Shown piece after piece: positions 58,701 through 64,000 of a DNA stretch of 64,000 nucleotides. A model generated the notes under the pieces. The model did no database searches. It saw only the letters and a program-made list of their open reading frames with translations, and was not told the DNA's origin. The position numbers and the translations under genes are program-made. Position 1 is the stretch's first letter. Every line of letters begins with the position of its first letter. Origin of the DNA: Panorpa germanica (lineage: Eukaryota > Arthropoda > Insecta > Mecoptera > Panorpidae); assembly GCA_963678705.1 (NCBI GenBank), contig OY783213.1:9614451-9678450 (forward strand). Direction: 5' to 3'.

Positions 58701-59895
58701 GGCCCGGGGTTAGATTGTGATCAAATTTGGTATACATATGTCGTACCACAAAGATGAGAGGAACATAGGCGTCCGTGAAACGTTGTTATAGCGACCTTAA
58801 CCCTTTTCAAGTCTTGTAATCTACATGTGTCAAAGAAAACTCATTCATGTAACCAAGCGTTCACCAGCACCACCGCTGGCTGCGAAGTTTGGACGCCATT
58901 GGCGAGAAATATAGAGTACTCAGGACCGCGGCGACCGCCCAGTAATTAACAATGACCCTTTTTTCATCATGTCCTCATAATGCATATTATTCAAATTTAA
59001 TTATCATAACTGTATATTATTGAATTGTTTTTTAGTCCAATCCGAGCACGATTCGTCTTGCTCTCCAAACAATGCGTTTAACCATACACATACACGCCAT
59101 CAATCAATGGTGTTGCTATGGTTCTTTTTGTTTGACCATAATTGTGATTGGCACTTTTGTTAGAAGATAATTGCAATTACATATTCAGGAATCACTACAG
59201 GTGCTGGATACTGCTTAGCAATTTTGTATTCAATCAAAAGCAATTTAATTTGATGTTCTCAATATTTAAATATAATTTAATTTAATATATTTTGCCTAAG
59301 GAGTTTAAATGGACAATGATCAAATCACTGCTATTCATGTGGGCATGACCATCTCATACGGAAGCTGTACTCAACTAGTGTGCTAAATATAAACATGTTA
59401 CCTTCCAAATGTTTCTCCATTATGATTTAGTTGATTTGGAAGTAGATACTGGTATTATAGTGAAAGATTAATCTATTAAATTAGGACCATCGGCAAAATA
59501 AACATTCTCTATGTGTTACATAATCGATATTTGGAATCAGAAAAAAAAATTGACCACAACTTTTTTGCTTAATGGATTTGCCAAAGGTTAAACTGGTAAA
59601 TTGCTACAAGTTCTAATTTTAAGTAGATTATTATACTGCTTAAAAGTCTGGCGAGAAACTATAAAACAAATGATACATTGATATAATATGAAAAATAACA
59701 CTGACATAAGTTAGCGGTGGTCGCAAAGCTCATTTTGGGGATACTATCATGGTAAACTTTAGTATAGTATACAGATAAATGTAAAAAAAACATTTTTAAC
59801 CATTTATAACGGTAATGGGCTTGTGCCCTATGTCTTAATTTCTATAAAAGTGTCCTATATATTGATAAAGTGAGTTACTAGAACCTCAAATGTTC
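55717..59895. other. Long non-coding stretch with a GC-richer block
   Basis: No recognisable gene. 58540-58960 has much higher G+C than its surroundings (for example CATGGCCCGGGGTTAG, GGACCGCGGCGACCGCC), but neither strand gives an open frame of note; it may be the remains of a foreign or repetitive sequence. 57950-58020 holds GTTGTAGATAA..ATTATCTAC, similar in style to the foldback at 62592. The frame 57474-57680 is unassigned. Confidence 0.4.
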
Positions 59896-60427
59896 AATTA
59901 TTTTTTAATAACTCCTTATATGTTAGGAGATATTAACAATTAAAAAAGTCATTTTGTCTCTTTAATTATTAAAGGGATTCAATGTTGTAAACATTGCAAG
60001 TGCATGTGACATCACAATCCTTGTGTAAGGTTACCAACCTTACAGCTCATAAATCTCTGCTATATGTATTTATATATCAAAATATCAAATATTATTTACA
60101 GCTATTTCAAGGAACAATCAAATTTCAATATTATGTCTGCTTTAGCATGTCGAGTTTAGCTTTTGTTTAATAAAATAAAAACTTATTATTCTTTGACTTG
60201 ACTTGATTATTTGACTACCAACAACTACAAAACATTATCACAGCACTGACCTACTCAACAAATAACTGACGTTAAAATGCATTTCACGTCATACAAATAT
60301 GGCCGACCATTTCTAGCGCTAAAACTACAATTCAAACTTTTAATTGCTATTTCTCCGTCAATATTTAGATATTTAATAAAATAGACACGCCAATACACAT
60401 TTATTAACATCAATTTCAATCAACAAT
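59896..60427 (+). repeat. Repeat D, copy 2 (longer form)
   Basis: Same ends and order as copy 1 at 55416-55716, but with about 230 extra bp in the middle (roughly 60000-60270). Either this is the fuller form and copy 1 has a deletion, or another sequence inserted here. Confidence 0.8.
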
Positions 60428-61174
60428 TAAAAAATCGACAATCAATTGAATCGTAATTAAAAATTCCCTATTTTATTGATAATCAAACTACCGTATGAAC
60501 CAACGCGACTCCAACATTCGAAATTCAACATTCATTTATTTTCAATTATAAGTTGACATGTTTTAGATATGAATTTCCTAAATTTGTTAAACTGTTATGG
60601 TCTAAACCAAAGACATATCCTAAACTAAGGAATATACAATCTTTAAAACACTATAATGGCATTAGAGTATTCTATTATATCCTGTGTTACCAACTGTCCG
60701 TCGGTAAATGTACAGTCTTTTACAAATTAGAACTAAACCACTATTTGCGTTTGCGTCTTCCTTTTCACTAACGACTTTACCCCAAAATATATATGTTTCC
60801 AACAGTATTACTTCAGTAATCAAAAGAGAGAATGTTATAAGCACTAATACTGATTTTCTTTTTTGTTTGTTAATTATACAGTTTAGTTATGAATAAGGTT
60901 TAAAAATCCAATAGCTATCGATGGGGGTAATTTGCAGTTTGAACATGACTTGACTACATTTATTATAAAGGGATCTAGTTTTCAAATGGTTCCACCAGAC
61001 AATAAATAATTACTAGTAATTCATATTATCTACATACGTCTACTACAATCTATATTCTTAACAACTGTATGATTTGACACTTCTAAGACGTACAATTAAC
61101 CACATTATTCAGTGTTTTCACTTTTTCCTCAACAGTAAATAAATCAATCTCGTTCTACCGGTTCTGTACCACTT

Positions 61175-61177
<3 letters not shown>
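60428..61177. other. Non-coding stretch with an unassigned ORF
   Basis: The frame 60553-60771 (72 codons, plus) begins MTCFRYEFPKFVKLLW; no family recognised and no splice context. Confidence 0.4.

Positions 61178-61206
<29 letters not shown>
61178..61206. repeat. (CA)n microsatellite
   Basis: This is an uninterrupted 29-bp CA run. Confidence 0.95.
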
Positions 61207-61409
61207 CAATTAACGTGTTCATTGGATCTAATCTAATGAAATATCACTTAATTAGAAAATAATTAATTAACTGCCAAATATTATCAAAACCTGTAATCTG
61301 GTGTGAAATGTTTGTTTTCTCCGCAAAATCCGGTATAAGTCACATGCAATCTGACAGAATCCTGTTTAAACCGTAATGACTCAGGGATATCAACATCCGA
61401 ATAATCCAA

Positions 61410-61600
61410 ATGAACAAGACAAACAAGAAGTTTAGAATGGGGAATAAGGAGAAGGAAATAGGAACTGGGAAGTGGTGGAGGGGAGTGCGAATGTAGGATA
61501 CATAGTGAAAAGTTAATAAAGGAGTGAGGGAAAAAGAATTGATACAGAAAAGTACGATTAGGGAACAGAAAGAGGGGAAAATTGGAGAAGAAGGAATAGA
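61410..61600 (+). mobile_element. LINE-A fragment, copy 5 (remnant)
   Basis: AAGAAGTTTAGAATGGGGAA and TAGGAACTGGGAAG parallel the RFRLGNEEKGNRYW-coding part of the copy at 25770. The rest is purine-rich and scrambled; no finger is left. Confidence 0.5.
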
Positions 61601-62591
61601 AGTCTTTATTATCGGATTAGAACAGTTTTAATATACAACAAGACAACTAACTCATTTCACCGTCACTAAAATCCAATTAAGAAAATGAAGAAAGTTCGCC
61701 TGCTAAACTGTTTCTGTTCCAGAAGCAAAGGTCAGCGATATTTTTCTATTGTTGTTGTTCATTACAATATAAAACTGGGCATTAGTTCCTATTTCCTCCT
61801 TTCTCGTCAACAATTTATATTCCTCAACTGAAATCAAGAGGTCTTAATTAATTCTCAACAATTATATTTAATTTAATGAACTTTCTTTTCTTAAAATTAC
61901 ACTATTACAATTAAATGCAATTTTTTTTGAATGTGTAATATACTGAACGGTAATAGTCGACAAAACTCGCTTAATTGCGCACACCACATGTTTAGTAAAG
62001 TTAATAAGACGAATTAATTATAAAAGAAAGTGTAAAATTGTATTAAAAGTGCCAAATAATCATAAAAAGAACATTATTACGTTGCGGTAAGTTAGTAGCT
62101 AAGATATTTTTTTTTGCTACGATTAGTACATGATGCATAGTAACAATATTCTGCTTCGTAACCAATTGATTTTAGTTCTACATTTTTTGTCTTCGAGAGA
62201 AATTTATCATCTTGTTAAAAATTGTTTATTCTTTCTTTGTAAATTCAAATAGAATTTTTTTTGTGTGTTTTTTATATCAATTTGTGGTCAAAATGTCAAA
62301 CGCAATTACTATTTGTGTTTACTTTTTTTCTTTTTAAAACATTTTAAGTATCTGCACGTTTTTTTTTGTGGATGTGGATAATTATATACCGCTTACATAA
62401 AAGAAGAAATCTTTCAATTTGTGTTTAAAAGTGTTGCCTGATTCTGAATTTTGCTCACGCATGATTTAGAAGTTTTGACATATTTTATCTAATAAATTAT
62501 ACATTGTTTTATACATTTATAATCCGATCAATTTAAACATAAAAATAGTGGTCAAATAACAAAAATTCCAAACCAAATAACAAAAAACCTC
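61601..62591. other. Non-coding stretch
   Basis: AT-rich, no recognisable gene. Confidence 0.5.
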
Positions 62592-62844
62592 AAACCAAAG
62601 TTGTAGATCTTAAAATTCTCTACAAAAATGGTCCTGATTTTTTTCCTAAGAGTTACCATTCCTGAGATATCGCATTATGCGCATTAACGCGCTGAGTACA
62701 CTACCTCACAGGTGGCGTGGAAATGTATGCATATCATGTATAATGTGACTCTTAGAATCGCGATATCTCAGGAATGGTAACTATTAGGAAAAAAATCATA
62801 AGGACTATTTTTGTAGAGAATTTTAAGATCTACAACTTTGGTTT
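62592..62844. mobile_element. Foldback element with ~82-bp arms
   Basis: 62592-62673 and 62760-62844 are near-perfect inverted repeats (AAACCAAAGTTGTAGATCTT... and ...AAGATCTACAACTTTGGTTT) with a few mismatches and an ~86-bp loop. Following sequence (to about 63050) has an unusual even base mix and may belong to the same element. Non-coding; the family is not assigned. Confidence 0.75.
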
Positions 62845-63369
62845 GTGGTTTTTCTTTTTGATAAAACTTACCGTTTTCGAGAAAAATCCAAAAAAACAAT
62901 TTCCAATTTTGCCCTTTGACCCCGAATAACTTTTGAAGCACACATAGAATCGATGGGGATTTTTAAAACTTTATTTGTTATGGTAAACCCCAGCTCTCCA
63001 CCAATATTTGGCTCTCCGGCAATTTTTGTTATTTCAAATGTCTATCTTGACCGGGCTATTATATCTAAACTATTTGTTTTATCAAAAAAATCTTTAAATA
63101 AAAGTTGGAGAACGTTAAAAATACTTTAAAATGATATATGATATGTTTATATAGTATACTGCGTTTAGGAGATATGTGCAAAATTGTAAACGCATGCACT
63201 GTTTTAATTCATTACTAATTTTCATTGAAGTGCTCCACTTTATAGCGATGCAGCCCAATATTTATCAGACATACAAAAAAATGTTGTATGCACAAATTGT
63301 AGAAAATTGAGTCATGTATCAGATTGATAAAGTATTTTTCTGCTCGTAATTTAACATAGTGCGTTATGA
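62845..63369. other. Non-coding stretch
   Basis: No recognisable gene. 62880-63050 may extend the foldback element. Confidence 0.4.
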
Positions 63370-63720
63370 GCGGATCTTTATATCCCCACAACCGGTAAAC
63401 GTGGACAACCAAGCCAGACTGTACGTCGTCAACGAGACATGGGGCCACCAGGACACCGGCCGGACGGCAGGGGTTTGTCGTGGAGGCGTTCTACATTTCA
63501 GCACGCGGTGCTCAGTTCTTCAGTCGACTGAACGCTTCTCTTTCAGCTGTACGTGTTCACCCGGACTTGTGCCTCTAACCAATTCTCTTTCAATATTTAT
63601 CCACACACCTTTACCTCTCTGCATTTAGTTTTAGTACAGTTTTTCAACGATTGTCTTTCGAGGCAGTCGCCGCGCTATATTTATTCCGCTCGTGGTTTGC
63701 GTTTGCGGCCAATATGTTTA
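63370..63720 (+). promoter_or_regulatory. GC-rich candidate promoter / 5' exon
   Basis: A block of clearly higher G+C and many CpGs lies in AT-rich DNA. TCAGTC at 63520-63525 matches the arthropod initiator. Counting its A (63522) as +1, GTACGT falls at +28 to +33, five of six positions of the DPE consensus. A second initiator-like TCAGTT is at 63512. Overlapping open frames (63359-63628, 63553-63834) have no recognised motif and are probably untranslated. The gene driven would lie to the right of the window. This is inference from motif spacing only. Confidence 0.35.
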
Positions 63721-64000
63721 TTGGCCAGTGTGTTAAAGATATGTGCTATAATTTTTAAGGTTTCTCTAAAGAACAGAATGCTGTTTAAATTTAAATTAAA
63801 TCGATTTTATGTCTTTTTTTATAAATTTAATTAAATGTGATTATTTTTATATGTGTCGAATATGTGTTGGATATATTTATGATCATGTTTTCCTTAATGG
63901 TTGTTGATACTGGTTGTTAATCGTGTTGTTGTTGTTTATATCCTTACATTAAACTTGAAGTCTATGTTAATTTAATTATTGCAAGTTGATTAAGGTATTT
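63721..64000. other. Non-coding end of window
   Basis: AT- and T-rich sequence, possibly intron or 5' untranslated region after the candidate promoter; nothing else recognised. Confidence 0.4.

Overview
The window looks like an AT-rich insect (at least arthropod) nuclear intron or intergenic sequence. Supporting signs are a BEL/Pao retrotransposon, non-LTR retrotransposon 3' ends, a Mutator-like/YqaJ transposase relic, a Helitron, hAT-, TTAA- and PIF-like MITEs, tRNA-derived SINEs, dinucleotide microsatellites and a clean GT-AG-bounded exon. Bacterial-style operons, rRNA genes, CRISPR arrays and complete tRNA genes are absent. The order of insect cannot be decided from what I can see.

Layout. 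1-4210 is AT-rich intronic/intergenic DNA with a 159-bp foldback element at 3376-3534. 4211-4393 is the only well-supported host coding exon (plus strand, 61 codons, phase 0 at both ends). About 245 bp downstream of it, in the presumed intron and in antisense orientation, sits a complete BEL/Pao LTR retrotransposon (4638-11903). It has two 660-bp LTRs with no difference I could find by eye, a 5-bp target duplication, a primer-binding site, a purine tract and one uninterrupted 1691-residue Gag-Pol frame, so it is a recent and possibly active copy. Its leader carries three spaced hairpin-forming repeat units.

From 12 kb onward the DNA is a patchwork of repeats: a 611-bp hAT MITE with an 8-bp duplication (13712-14322); four copies of a ~0.5-kb TIR element (15881, 20620, 27364, 49448); five 3' fragments of one LINE (LINE-A) and two of another (LINE-B); a Mutator-like transposase plus YqaJ-nuclease pseudogene split by a LINE-A insertion (24640-26746); two inverted copies of a ~0.75-kb TTAA-flanked element (30085 and 39379); a 355-bp non-autonomous Helitron (41086-41440); two tRNA-derived SINEs; and several further repeat pairs.

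The last kilobase (63.37-63.72 kb) is markedly richer in G+C and contains an initiator plus DPE-like spacing, so it may be an alternative promoter or first exon of a gene continuing to the right. A small ORF at 45.8 kb followed by an in-frame stop and a further open stretch is the other unexplained possibly coding patch. Apart from the exon and the BEL element, nearly everything recognisable is decayed mobile DNA. No multi-gene system of host genes is visible.
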